Below are positions 21,345 through 33,559 of a DNA stretch of 64,000 nt, one piece after another. Numbering within the stretch: position 1 is the stretch's first letter; every line of letters starts with the position of its first letter. This DNA is from Bromus sterilis (lineage: Eukaryota > Streptophyta > Magnoliopsida > Poales > Poaceae), in assembly GCA_950022295.1 (NCBI GenBank), contig OX465599.1:285345501-285409500 (forward strand). Reading direction: 5' to 3'. A program made the position numbers and the translations under genes. Below the pieces are notes generated by a model. It made no database searches. It saw nothing but the letters and a program-made list of their open reading frames with translations, and was not told where the DNA came from.

Positions 21345-22470
21345 GAAAATGTTCATTATAAACCGGATGATTAGTCTCTCGCGTAAACCTTCTTCTATGC
21401 TCGCCACGCGTCCTGACTGGTCCACCAAGCTGCTCGGTCTTATCTCTTTGTACTGACCGAGAGCCAACCAAAATCCCTGTTCGACATGGCTTTCATCCAA
21501 GCCTTGCGCCATGGCCAGAGTGCAGTGGGCATCGCCGTCGCCGGTGATGCAGCGCAGCACCCGGGGAGCCGCGGGAGCCTCGCCGTCGTCGGAGTTGCAC
21601 TGAAGCACCAACGGGAGGGCAGAGGCTGAGCTGCTCGCCGGTTCTATGGTGGGATTTTTCGCGCTGACATTGTTGCAATGGGCACCACCGAAGCCTACAA
21701 TGGAGCGCCGTCAAGGCTTGCACTAAAGCGTCATGGGAGCTGCATTGAAGCCGTCAGAGACGCATCAAAGTGCCGACAGGGATGTTGTTTGTGCTGCGTC
21801 GCGGTGCTCAAAGCTGCAATGAAGCCTCGCCGGAGTTGCACTCCGATGCTGCCGGTGGAGGCGCCGTCACTGCTTGCCCACGCTGGCCGCCGGGCTCTGC
21901 AAGGAAGGGGCTCGGTGAAGTAGACCGGGGCTCTCGCTTTGGAGCTTCTCTGCGTCGACGATGCTGCATCGGAGCGCCGTCGTCGTTGTCAGTCTTCCAC
22001 TGCTAACAAGCTGCGATGCAATTCCCTTGACAGTCGCCGACGCCGCGAGACAACTCCTTTGCTGCTAAAAGTCACCGGAGGCAGAGTTGCAATGCAGCAC
22101 CGTTGGACAAGCGACGACGACGCATCAGAGTTGCTGCAATGGAGCATCTTCAGGCAATTGGGCAATGATGCTGCTGCAATGGAGCACCGGCGGAGCCACC
22201 GGTGTCGCCCGGGTTTCAACGGGGAGCTGATGCTTGTTGCGGCGCGGTGCTGCTAGATCCAATGATTTGCAGCGCGGAAGGGACGAATAGCTCGGCTGTA
22301 GCAAGTAATAGAAGAACGCATGCGTTGTACAAGCCAGAGGAGGAAGACAGGCTGGTGCAAGCCTACAATCGAACGACCACGCTCACTAGATCGAACGGCT
22401 GCGCAGGCGGTTTATATTTCGTTTAAATCAACTGACTTACGCCTAGCATTGGCCTAAAAGAAAACCAGGG
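21345..22470 (-). mobile_element. third copy of the GC-rich repeat DNA element (inverted)
   Basis: Reverse-complemented, the right edge reads ggccaatgctaggcgtaag, like the end motif at 4.95 kb. The interior repeats gcaatggagcac/gcaatgaagc, the complement of the gcttcattgcagc words at 5.3-8.9 kb. No transposase seen. Confidence 0.45.
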
Positions 22471-22612
22471 CAATTTGATTGACAGATGAAAAATTCAAAA
22501 AAAACATCATGCTATTTATTATTAGGTACAGATAAAATACAATAATATGTATTATAATAATACTATAATCCATATATAGTAATATAGAAAATAAAGCTTT
22601 TCTGGTTTTTTT

Positions 22613-22840
22613 ATTTTCTTAAAACTGAGAAATAAGCATTATGAGGCATATTTCGTATTATAATTTTTGTTCTCTCAATGTAGGCAACACCAAGAGCTCG
22701 ATACCTTTATTAAGAACATAAGAAGTGGAAATATCAGCACAATTCTAGAGATGATAATTACTCTTGGGTTTATAATTTTTAAACTATACCTTGCCATCAA
22801 ATCAATAATGTCTTGAGCATGGGCATCACCATTAGATTTC
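22613..22840 (-). pseudogene. duplicated callose synthase exon 33 and part of exon 32 (broken)
   Basis: This aligns almost base for base with 40455-40674 of the callose synthase gene, including exon 33, the following intron and the 3' part of exon 32. Exon 33 still reads GVAYIE and NMPHNAYFSVL but has several substitutions and an altered donor side. The copy stops at agatttc (22834-22840) and resumes at 28140 after a 5.3 kb insertion. Confidence 0.85.
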
Positions 22841-25800
22841 TACTAGAAGCGTTTTGCGCGCTTTGCTGCGCCGCTTTCATAGATGGAGTACGGTATATTT
22901 ATCCAGGACAATCTATCGTATTGAAAACGTTAATAACTATCAATCTTAATCTTGTCGAGATGAATTCACGGTATGAAAAATGCTTTGTTAGATCCCTACG
23001 GTGATGATATCGGTGGAAATGATACTTCAATAAATTACAGTGAAGAAATTATAGATGACCATTACCACACATCAACATTTGAGAGGGGTTGGCATGCGAG
23101 ACTTGGTCAACACCGTCTGACCAATGGAGAAATGAGAAAACAAACTCTAAATTGTTATAAGTGCTCGAAATCGTTGCCCTGAATCGACTCATATTGCTTC
23201 ATATACAACCATTTACCAACGAATCCATCCATCGATAGATCATCCCATAAAGCATAACGTGTTGGTCAGGTCAAAATCATGGACAAAATTTCAAATTGAA
23301 GACATCAATTGATTGTGAGGCCTTTAGAATTAGGGATCAAAGTACAACGCGATTGACCGGGTCAAATTCATGAATCAAATTTCAAATTGAAGACCTGAAT
23401 TGATTGTGAGGTCTTTAAATTAAGGAGCTTAGGCATACAAATGATACCATTAAAAGTAATGATTCATTTGTGCCGCAATTTGGCCATTAGAATGTAGCTT
23501 TACTTATTAATCTCTCCTAAAAGTTTGTTTTCTAAATTGATGATGCGTTGATAGTAAGTTATGTTTCTGCATTAGATGCATAACCAACTGTATTATTCAA
23601 AAAGTTGGTAAGGCAGAATAAGAGCAACCCAATTCTCAATCGTTTTAGGTCTAGTGATTAGCATCAAGTCAATTGGGCAGCCTGTGAACATCTGGGTCAT
23701 AAGAACACTTAAATTTTGGGTGTTGCATATTTTGGAAAACTAAGATCTAAAATGCTAATGTTTTCTCCTCTTCTGAACTGAACTCTCCGGACCAAAATTC
23801 ATATGTCATATGGATAAAGTTCATGCTCTAGAAGTCGATTGATGATGCACATTTTGTGTAAACATTGAGGCTCCGGTCTTCTGGGTGTATCTTCAGACCT
23901 GCCAGTATCATGTACTCATATAACATGAACTATATATCTCCACTTAAATTGAAGGATCACTAACTTTTGTGACTTGCCATGGTGGTATTATGTATAGCGA
24001 CTTAAGATATGTCACAAGAAACAAAAGATGAACAATGGAGTCCAGATCTAAGAAAACATTGGTGGAACCATCTATTCTCAGATACTATTGCAACTCAGAG
24101 ATGGTTGAACTTCATGAAATGACTGGTGAATGCTTCATTTTTTCCTTTCAAGACAACTCCTTGTTTTTGGTTGTCTGATATTTATCCCGTATGCGTATGG
24201 ACTATGGAGGCTATCCGGAGCCTGACTCCTGTTTTCCATCGTTTACCCAAGAACATTCTAAGCTCATTTCATGCTTACAAACTGCTACATATTTCTGTGC
24301 ATGCAAGATACATCGTTGTTGCGCATGGTTTTCAAGATACAACGTTGATATTTTATCATATTATACCTAGCTACCTCGCATGTAGTAGGTTTAGCAGAGT
24401 CAGCCGGAAGTTACGTCCCAGGCGATTAGTACGTCTACAGTGTCAAACATATACAACAAAGAGACAGTCACCCAGGCTCCCGGCCAAGGCCCTGGCTACC
24501 TGGGACCTAGCTCCGCCACGCTAAATTGGCATTAGGGTACTCAATGCGTGACCATTCTCAACCAACCAGCACAACCTGTAGAGCAGCAATTGTACTATAG
24601 TCTATAGCGAGAACAAGTAATACATCCTAGTACTTGGCGCCCACACATTGGCCTCAGAGATAGTAGGGCGTCAAAGGGTGTATTCCTTTTTGCATAGTTT
24701 AGACAGGCGATGTTTATTTTTCTTCAGCTAGATGGAATAATTAAACGGTCTTTCTGTATCTTACAGATGACAACATAAGATTCCCACATACAAAAAAAAT
24801 TACATCAAGCAATTTGGAGTAAGTTCACGTAAAGAAGGGAGCCTCCAGTGTGTCTCATATCAATATTTGAATGTAAGCCAACTTAGCCTAACAATGAATA
24901 ATGAATCAACATCAACATGAACGATCCAGTTATTTTTCTACAGAATCTTCAAATTGAAATCAGTGTATTGTATAGACTATGATGCCTAACCGTCCAGAAG
25001 GAACAAGAGAAAAATCTAGCACCTGTTTCACGATGCATTAGCAATATTTTAATTAATCTCAGAAGATACCACTTACCAGATTGAGCTATATAGTCAACGG
25101 GAGGAAATAATCTTTACAACATGTCCTAGAGAAGTCATCGCTTCCAAAATCACATTATTGGAATTAGATTCTGGTGATAGGTTGCATCCAGGAGGCTGCT
25201 AATAAGGAGGTGTAATTGCATGTTAAAAGAATACTATATCATAATTTTGAATATTTGGAAGAACAACACTGACTTTACATACCTGATAGCTGCAAAATGT
25301 GCCAAACATTTTCAGTATCGCTCCTGAGATTTTAGGAGCCCAGGGTCAACTTGAACCCCAAGGGCCCTTAATATAAACTACCATTTTTATCACATATATC
25401 CTTGGAAAACCCCAATATTGTTTATTTTTTCTAGAGTAATGAGTACCCAAAATATGAATATAATTTCTATCCAAAGGAAATACTATATTTTTCTATCCAA
25501 TAGGGTCCTTCATCACTAATATGTCCCTTGCTTTTTTATCAAGAAATATTGTTAACATAAATATCCACATTAAAAATGGGCTCTTCATCTAGATTAGCAG
25601 ATTGTGTAGCAATTAAATAAAATATGTCTTCATGATCACTCACATTGCTATTATCGTTGTTGTGTCCTCATCTCCTGGATTAACATTAATTTGATCCTCC
25701 ACTATCAATTCGTCTAAATTTCTTGAGGTGCTTGTATGAGTGTTAGAAAAAAATATCAATTGATCTTCTTTGTGCTAACAACTCACCTACCCATGTTCTC

Positions 25801-28139
25801 CTTTTTTTCATTTCACTTTTTTGGAAAAGGAGAATATATTAATATCGAAAAGATACCAATTACACCCGGCGTCTTCAACTACGCACCGCCCAAAAGGCAT
25901 TATGGATGCACTCAGCCAACCAAAACAAAAAGAGAAGAAATAAAAAAGAAAAGTCCCGCTACAGAGTTACAATCCTTGCAGCAGCCGCACAACCACCACC
26001 ATGCCAACACCTGATGTTCAATTCTTCAAAAATACCGCCTTCGAGGAGGAATCAGTGCCAGACCCAACCAATTAAGGCCAGACCTTGGGTTTTCACCCTG
26101 AAGATAGTCCCCGCTCTCAAAACAATGTCTTCAACAAGACCATTGCCAGGCACAACCAATTAAGGCTAGACCTTGGATTTTCATCCAGAAATGTAGGACT
26201 TTGAACTTCACCTGTGTTGTCGCCCCCGCTAACATATTGCTACCACGATTCCTGAAACTCCGAGCCAGTTCCTTGTCGACGCAAAGACTCCAATCACCAT
26301 TTCAAGTCCTCCAATCTCATCCTTCATGACATTCTCACCTCTGACTTCACCATGGATTTGCCCATGATGGAAACAGAGCAGAGCTTCGCGCCACTTTTTG
26401 CGTTGCGATCGAATCCCATCCGATCCAGCAAACTCCAGGCATATGCCCATGGAAAATCGCCGGCGGAGCCTTCCGGAACCCGACACTTCGGCCAGATCAA
26501 AGAGGGCCTACGTCAGGAAGATCTTCTTCCTGGCGCGATTTGGAACCCTAGGACCGCCATCTTTATTCACGGCAGCAGGCCCCCACGCCGCTCCGATCCA
26601 ATCCGCAGCCGTCAGGTCGCCCGCCGCCGGCCCACCTCGGTGTCATCCGGCGCCGACGAGAGAAGACCAGATCACCGAGCAAGGCCCGACGACCCAATCT
26701 TGAGCACCACCGGAGAACAGGCGACGTTCGCCGGATCAGACCGCCATACGCGTCGTCCCCCAGCCTGCGCTCGCCCCTCCACCCACGGCTGCGGCCAGTC
26801 ATGGCACCCCGCCGGGAACCAGAGACTGCATCCCGCCGCCCTTCACCGAGCTTCGCCGCCGCACGTCTCACGCGCGAGCCCGGAGCACCACCGGATCTGA
26901 TCTAGGGCTGCCGCCCATAACCCTAGGGGAGCCGCGAGGGGAGGCCCGACCGCCGCCGTCGGCTGCACGGGCGTCTTCCGGGGGCGGCGCGGGGGAGGAG
27001 GGGGACGGGGACGGGCGACGCGCTGGGGATGATGGCGGCGCCCCGAGCCGCCCTGGAGCGAAGGCGAGGCAGGGATATGGAACGAGGGGTGGCTTTTTTT
27101 TCTTTCACTGACGGATGCATACCTTGGGATGACATGCCCATGATGAAAATTTAAATAGACAATTGGTAACTAAAATCTTATCAATAATCATCGCAAAATC
27201 ACAAGCTGCTAAAACATATGCTAGTTATCTACAATCCGTCCCTTACCTATGAACGCAAAAACGACCCAAGATGGGGAGTCTTCGGCTGGAGTCGTGGTAG
27301 GGGCGATGAGCATCGCAACCCACATCTGCTCTTCGCTGCTGCCTGTTCATGCCGCTGCTACGCCGGCGATAATAAGTATCAAAAAGATCTGGAGATGGCA
27401 ATCATCCGGCGACTGGGCACGACTCATGAAGTGAAAAAGGCATCTGGCTAGAGGCAGCGTACCAACATGTATGAACTTGATGCTTCACTCTGCGTCCTAG
27501 ATCGTTCTCGATCGGTCATGTCATGAGTTACATAGCTAGGCTAAATTGCTGAACGTGCTATCTAATTGGGCTAGACCAGCAGCCCCTTCATCTCCACCCT
27601 CAAAGGAAAGCCTCTGCTCCAGCCGCAATGGTATGTTCTCGTGCTCTCTTCTCCTCCTCCTCCAGAACCAAGCTAGCACCCGTGCAACTCACCTTGGCGT
27701 CCAGATCTGTAACGGGTGCACGCTGGTGATGCCGTACCAGGCAAGGATGCACACGGCAGCGGCCAGATCAGGTGTGTAGCGGTGCAAGATGACCCCGTCG
27801 GCCCATCCTTCCTCTCTCTTTTTCAGGTTGCGTGGGTGGGGATGCAGGTGTGGCGTGGAAGATGAAGATGAGGGCATACGGGCGCGGCGTGTGGTGATAG
27901 GGAATGGAGGGATGCGAAAGCGGAGGTGTTAACGGCGATGAGTGTGACGGCTGGGATGGTTCTGGAACACCGCCGAGGGAGAAGAGCCAAGAGTCGAACG
28001 AAGATTTTTTCGCTGAAAAAAATACCCACCATGCGGCCTTGCCCAAGCAAAGACCCGGTCAAAATTGGATGCAGCTGGCCAAATTAATACCCTCAATTGA
28101 TTCTGGGAGCTCCATTCTTAGGGAGCATAGTAAATTTAG
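22841..28139. mobile_element. 5.3 kb insertion in the callose synthase duplicate
   Basis: The duplicate is continuous on either side, with agatttc present at both junctions (22834-22840 and 28140-28146), consistent with a 7-8 bp target duplication. The ends (actagaagcg and its counterpart) do not form a clear inverted repeat. It contains a full retroposon (25.8-27.1 kb). The remaining parts, 22841-25800 and 27109-28139, show no recognisable gene; short frames there are not supported by domains or splice context. Confidence 0.5.
25801..27108 (-). mobile_element. A-tailed non-LTR-type retroposon, ~1.28 kb (copy 2)
   Basis: The body 25817-27092 is the same family as 6419-7698, in opposite orientation and nearly the same length (1276 versus 1280 bp). 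On the minus strand it ends attctccttttcc plus six A. Flanks ctttttttcatttcac (25801-25816) and cttttttttctttcac (27093-27108) form a 16-bp duplication with two differences. Here too a ~105-bp internal segment is tandemly duplicated. A minus-strand frame at 26229-26486 shares the tail RNWLGVSGIV with copy 1, a possible relic of an ancestral coding region. Confidence 0.7.
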
Positions 28140-28440
28140 AGATTTCCCAAACTCTCAACATGAGATGACATTAAACAATTATATCTACAAGTGTGTCTAG
28201 TTCAATTGATAATGACTGATGGATATTTCTCTTATTTTGTTCTCGCTCAATCCTTTATATAACTCTTCATTTGAAAAGATTAATTCTTAGAAGTATAGCC
28301 ATTTCCAATTAAATATGAAAACGAAAACTACAAAATCATCACGATTGTCTAGTAACAATGTGACCAAACTTCATATGCTAACTGATCTAGTTGGGTTAAA
28401 ATGTCATGCATTTCGAGAATGAAATTAAGCACCAACTTTA
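28140..28440 (-). pseudogene. duplicated callose synthase exon 32 (5' part) and upstream intron
   Basis: It matches 40676-40975 of the callose synthase gene (gataatgact, atttctcttattttgttctc and flanking intron). Relative to the gene it lost about 10 bases (the gtccccacag region) at the exon 32 acceptor, so it could not be spliced correctly. Homology stops near 28440, where a FAR1-related fragment begins. Confidence 0.85.
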
Positions 28441-28444
28441 AAAA

Positions 28445-29488
28445 ACATGCTCAATACACATATAAACGATACCCCACATTTGGAAGGACTTTCTGAATAG
28501 CTCTGGTCATCGTAGCATCCTCATAAGTGATTATTGACTTCGGCTTCTGCTGACAGATTGCTCTCAATATTGTATCAAGTAGCCAAACTTAGGTAGCTTC
28601 GCTTTTATCTGATACGATGGCGCACTCGGATACGAAAGTGTTACGGTAATTGTTGAAACCGACGAAAGGAATGAATGACATACCATATCGAATCATCTTG
28701 CAAGTGATTTCAAAAATCGTTACGTTGCCACAATCTTGATAGTACTGACGTGACTGAGAATCACACCAAAACATGTTTTTCGAATGCTCTTCCGCGTCTA
28801 CCTGGTACTCGAAAAAGAAATCATGATCATCCTCTTTTTTGCTTCCCACAATGTTAATGGTTGTGTCAGCATGATTATTTTCAATCAACTTCCTCTTCTC
28901 CATACACCACAATTTGTAAACATCCCACCTCCCAAAGCTTGCATTATGGTACCCGCCATATCTGTTGATCAAACTATCCATGGTGGTGTATTTTCTGATT
29001 CTAGCTGCTCTCGCTGCTAAGATCTCAACTCTCTAGAAATCCTTGATCTTTCTATGATATCAAAGAAATGGGTGTAGCCAAAACGTGCTTGTCATCATCG
29101 ACAAAACTCCTAACAAACCAAACCCCATGGGGTCTATCAAACTTCACCATGACATGCGCATTGCAGTTGCATAAAGGTCTTAGCATACGGTTGTGGCCAT
29201 CCACGGTTAAGAATGTACTTTGTCATCTCCCTGCCTTGGAGCAAACAAACCACCGAAGCGTACAACTCCTCAAGGACATTTCCCTTATTTCATCTTCTTC
29301 TAACTTATGTTGAAGCCATGCTCTTTCGCATAGTCGTTGTTGTAGAATCCATGCGCCTCCACTTCAGAATCAAATGTCATGAACGTTATATTACAATGCC
29401 TTTTGTTGATCTTGACCATGCCAATGTTCATGTTTGATTCCTCATGCTTGTCATGCTCATGATGCCCACTACACGTATCGACGTCCAC
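28445..29488 (-). pseudogene. FAR1-related sequence (FRS)/MULE-type transposase-derived gene, broken
   Basis: Fragments in gene order on the minus strand: FDSEVEAHGFYNNDYAKEHGF near 29.35 kb, in two pieces of the FAR1 DNA-binding domain, then CNCNAHVMVKFDR and GVWFVRSFVDDDKHVLA near 29.1 kb. Next comes FFFEYQVDAEEHSKNMFWCD, then SQSRQYYQDCGNV and IPFVGFNNYRNT (28.6-28.98 kb), and finally IITYEDATMTRAIQKVLPN near 28.5 kb, the MULE transposase-like domain. Stops and frameshifts separate the pieces. FRS proteins are transposase-derived transcription factors; this could be a host FRS relic or part of a Mutator-like element. The right-hand zinc finger (SWIM) part is missing. Confidence 0.8.
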
Positions 29489-30012
29489 CTACACAATTAG
29501 AAATAGACATGTAAGTTGCCATATCATTGATTGCCATAAACAATATTCAACATGTTTGACTCATGTTATTAGAGTGCAAGATTTCTTAGGATCATTCTGC
29601 TCATTATGAAAACCGACATCCACCTTTAAAATTTTAAATCAAACACATCTAAGTTGTCATGCAGTTGCTAACCATAATTAAAAAAGAGTCAGCATGCACG
29701 CCAATCACGTACCATTGTCAGCTAATGTCTAATTGGGTACACCCAACTAGAAGGTATGATTTAGAGAGCAACAAGTTTCCCTCGATGAAGAACCAAGGTT
29801 ATTGGACCAATAGGAGCTCCCAGTCCCGTCAGGTTAGACATCGCCTACACACAAAAGACAACAACACTTTGCTCCCAACAAATGCCAAGAGGGTTGTCAG
29901 GCCCCTATCTTGCTAGTGACAAGATTAAAAGCTTTGGTAATTGATTTATAGTAAACGAAACAACAATCAAGTAACACAAGATCATAGAAGATTTGATAAA
30001 AGTAGAACCAAA
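29489..30012. other. no gene; gypsy LTR-like fragment at 29.75-29.90 kb
   Basis: Words such as caacaagtttccctcgatga and ccaataggagctcccagtc resemble sequence near the ends of cereal gypsy LTRs (compare 60.07-60.12 kb). The rest is AT-rich and featureless. Confidence 0.35.
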
Positions 30013-31196
30013 CACTACTAGGAAACTGGCTCTCTGTGGCGCACCGAATTTCACATTCTGTGGCGCATATGGGGGTGCGCCACAGAATCCCCGCCACTAA
30101 AATTTTATTTCTGTGGCGCACGGACCCATGTGCCATAGAAATATGAGGTTTCTGTGGCGCACCACAGCTTGGTGCACCACTGAAATATTTCTGTGGCGCA
30201 CCAAGCTGTGGTGCGCCACAGAATTTTTTTTGAAATTAAAAAAAAAGGGCGGCCAGATCTAGATCTGGCCGTCGGAATTTCGTCGGAATTTTTTTTAAAG
30301 GTGGGGGTGATGTCGTCGGAGGTGGGTGGGTGGGTGGAGGAGGAGGAGGAGGCCGCCGAAGGTGGGTGGAGGGGCTCGTCGGAGAAGTTCATCGGAGGTG
30401 GGTAGAGGGGCTCGCCGGAGAAGGTCGCCGGAGGTGGAGAAGGGGCTCGCCGGAGGAGGAGGAGGAGGAGGAGGAGGAGGAGCTCACCGGAGGAGAAGTT
30501 CGCCAGGGTGGTGGAGGAGGAGGTCGTCGTCGTTGTGGTCGTCGTCGGAGGTCACCGGAGGAGGAAAAGATCGCCGGAGTAGGAGCTCGCCGAAGGAGGA
30601 GGCCGCTGGAGATGGCCGCCGGAGAAGGTCGCCGAAGGTGGGAGGTGGGTGGAGGAGGAGTAGGGAGGAGAAGGTGAGAAGGGAGAAGGGAGGTGGAGAA
30701 GAGGAGGAGAAGAAAGGGATAAGTGGAGGAGGAGGGAGGAGAAGGGGAGAAGGGGAAGTGGAGGAGAGAAGGAGTGGAGGAGGGGGTGGGATCTGTTTTC
30801 CACAGAATTTCTCAAATTTCTATGGTGCACCACCTACATATGCGCCACAGAATATTTTTTCAAATTAAAAAAAAAGCGGGAACAATTCTGTGGCGCACCA
30901 CCTACATATGCGCCACAGAATTTCTCATATTTTTGTGGCGCACGGGGCCACATGCGCCACAGAAAGTCGACCACCTTCCCACGTGGTGCCCCCCACAAAA
31001 TTAAGTGGCGCACCAGGACTGCATGCGCCACAGAAGTATAGAATTTAGTGGCGCACCACCACTATATGCGCCACAAAAATGTCTATATTTCTGTGGCGCA
31101 CTATATACCATGCGCCACAGAAATATTTCTGTGGAGCACGCACTATTTGGTGCACCACATAATTCATTCCTATCTATAGCCAGTTTCCTAGTGGTG
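30013..31196. mobile_element. non-autonomous CACTA element
   Basis: It starts cactactaggaaactggct and ends with the complement (agccagtttcctagtggtg). Flanks aaa and aag are compatible with a 3-bp target duplication. Many subterminal palindromic units ttctgtggcgcacc/ggtgcgccacagaa occupy both ends. The middle is a GGA/GGC-rich stretch (30.3-30.8 kb) whose long frames are low-complexity. No transposase. Confidence 0.8.
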
Positions 31197-31374
31197 AAGG
31201 GGTCATAACATCCACTAGTGGCATCCCTTTTTATAAGCAGCATAGTGTGATAAACAAATTACAGTTGGATAATTGATAGATTATATATGAACTTTATATT
31301 TATGATCATTAATGGCATAATTTAATATAGGCATTACGTCTATGGCAAGTAGATTTTGTTGCTCCAGCTACTAC

Positions 31375-32460
31375 TACTACCACTAATAGGAATCTTCTTA
31401 TAGATGGGAATGGATTTTGTGGCGCACCCAAAAGTGCGTGCTCCACAAAAATATTTTTGTGGAGCATGGTACGCAGTGCGCCACAAAAATATAGACATTT
31501 CTGTGACGCACATAGACCTGGTGCGCCACTGAATTCTACATTTCTGTGTCGCATGTGGTCCTGGTGTGCCACAAAATTTTATGGGGGGCACCAGAAGTGA
31601 AGGTGGTTGACTTTCTGTGGCGCATGTGGCCTCGTGTGCCACAGAAATATAATTTTTTGTGGAGCACCTACTAGTCATGCGCCACAGAATTTCAAGTTTC
31701 ACATGCGCCACAAAAATTTGATACTTCTATGCAAAACAGATCCCACCCCACTCCCCACCCCGTGGATCGCCTTTTCAGTTTTGTAAAAAATAAAAGAAAA
31801 TGATAAAAACTTCAAATTTTAAGATCCTTTGAGATGTAGTTATTTTTTGGGGCATACTTGTAGGGGAAATTGAAAAATATGATTTTCAACTTTTTTTGCA
31901 AAATCTTTCTAGAATTTGTAAAATGGGCATGACTTTTGCATACGAACTCCGATGAAAAGGTTTTTTATATGAAAAATTATCTACTCTGTCAATTACATCA
32001 GAATTCAACTGGGAAACCCCGTTGAAGATTTTTAGAATTCTCAAAAACCAAACAGAATAAAAGTTACGACGCTTTTAAGATTTGGAGGCAAAAAAGTTCA
32101 AAATTTTGGGGACACAATTCTGTGGCGCATATGTAGGTGGTGCGCCACAGAATTCTGTGGCAGGATTCATAATTTGAATTTATTCTCCTTCTCCTCCCTC
32201 CTCCTCTCCTCAACTTCCCCTTCTCCCCTTCTCCTCCCTCCTCCTCCTCTTCTCCACTTCTCCTCTTCTCCTCCCTCCTCCTCCTCTTCACTTTTCCTCT
32301 CCTCCACTTCCCCTTCTCCCCTTCTCCTTCCTCCCTCCTCCTCCACCTCTGGCCATGGCCTCCTCCACCACCCCAGTAACCTCCTCCTCCTCCTCGGGCT
32401 ACCTCTTCCTCCACCCGCCGGCGACCCCCATCGACGAGGAGAAATACTTAGGGTTTGGGG
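31375..32460. mobile_element. second, inverted copy of the same CACTA family (degraded)
   Basis: From about 31375 the sequence resembles the reverse complement of the end of the previous element (cttatagatgggaatgg, then tgtggcgcac units). Units continue to 32160, followed by a CTC-rich tract at 32.17-32.42 kb that mirrors the GGA tract of the first copy. Its terminal inverted repeat is not intact. Confidence 0.55.
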
Positions 32461-33210
32461 CGTGATGATGACTTCACGCACAGTGAAGAAGAGTGTGAGC
32501 CGCTGACGTGGATGTCATAGAGGGGATCATGAGGTATCAACAAGGAGAGGAGATGTTCGCTGGTAAAGTGATCGTGCGCAACGGGGATCGCAGGTGCCAA
32601 CGAGGAGTGGAGATGGCCACCAGAGTCGTGACCACTACAACGGGGATCACCCGACGAGGAGTGGAGACGGCCGCCGCAGAAATGACCGCGTGGTGTCGGC
32701 GAGGAGTGGAAATGGTCCAGATTAGGAGGGGCGGACAGTTTGGATAGGTTGGCCGCACATCTATACATACGTGGGGCCATCGTGATTTAATTACTAGAAA
32801 AATTATTAATTAAGAGAAAAAAAAATACCAGATAGCTCTTTTTAATTTTTTGAGAGGGCGTGTACCAAAGCAGGTCTCTTAAAAAAGAGTGTGGATTTTA
32901 TACCACGGGGGGATAGCTGCCCCCCTAACATCCACCACATGTTATGTCATAGAGATATGTGGTTCGTACCTTTATCATGTTAATCATTAGAGTTGAACAT
33001 TAATTCAAAGTTAATGTTTTTGTCCGCTTCTATATTGTGTCAACATGGTTTTCCTCCTTGTGAAGCTCATCAGTGTGAATAACAAGGATTTGACAATTGA
33101 CTCATGAATAGACAAAAATATACGGTAATAAACAACCATAAAAAATGTAAAGTACCATTGGTAAGCTACCTGTACTAACACACCATTATGGGCTTTAACG
33201 TGACATCTGT
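32461..33210. other. no gene or clear repeat seen
   Basis: Short frames on both strands lack domains. A degenerate ~60-bp repetition around gaggagtggagatggccacc occurs at 32.59-32.73 kb. Confidence 0.4.
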
Positions 33211-33559
33211 GTTGCTATTAGACCCGGGCATGGGCAGCCCGGCCCGACGACCCGGCTCGAGCCCGACCCGAAAAACCCGGGCCGGGCCGGGTCGGGCTTG
33301 TCATTCGGGCCGGGCTCGGGCTTCACAATCGGGCTAAATACACTGATCGGGCCGGGCTTGGGCTTACAGGAAACATAAATTAATGAAGGATCGGGTCGGG
33401 CTTGTCGGGCTTTGTCGGGCTTTGCCATGTTCGGGCCGGGCTCGGGCCCGATTTCTGCAGCCCGATGGCCGGGCCGGGCCGGGCTCGGGCTTGGAGTTTT
33501 CTGCACCGGGCTTTCTCAAGCCCGGCCCGGCCCGAGAAATGCCCAGGTTTAGTTGCTAT
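33211..33559. mobile_element. hAT-type MITE made of CGGGCTCGGGC repeats
   Basis: The element 33219-33551 has ends tagacccgggcat and its imperfect complement atgcccaggttta (11 of 13 positions), flanked by the perfect 8-bp duplication gttgctat (33211-33218, 33552-33559). Almost the whole 333-bp body is built from cggcccg/cgggctcgggc words and could fold back strongly. Overlapping open frames are composition artefacts. Confidence 0.85.

Noticed and set aside
24126..24524. 132-aa plus-strand frame
   Set aside because: No recognisable domain, no splice or promoter context, inside the 5.3 kb insertion; treated as chance.
28140..28440. Functional second callose synthase gene
   Set aside because: Only parts of two exons are present, interrupted by 5.3 kb and missing a splice acceptor.
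30326..30868. Gly/Arg/Glu-rich frames of up to 180 aa
   Set aside because: They come from a GGA/GGC simple-sequence tract within a CACTA element; several frames are open at once.
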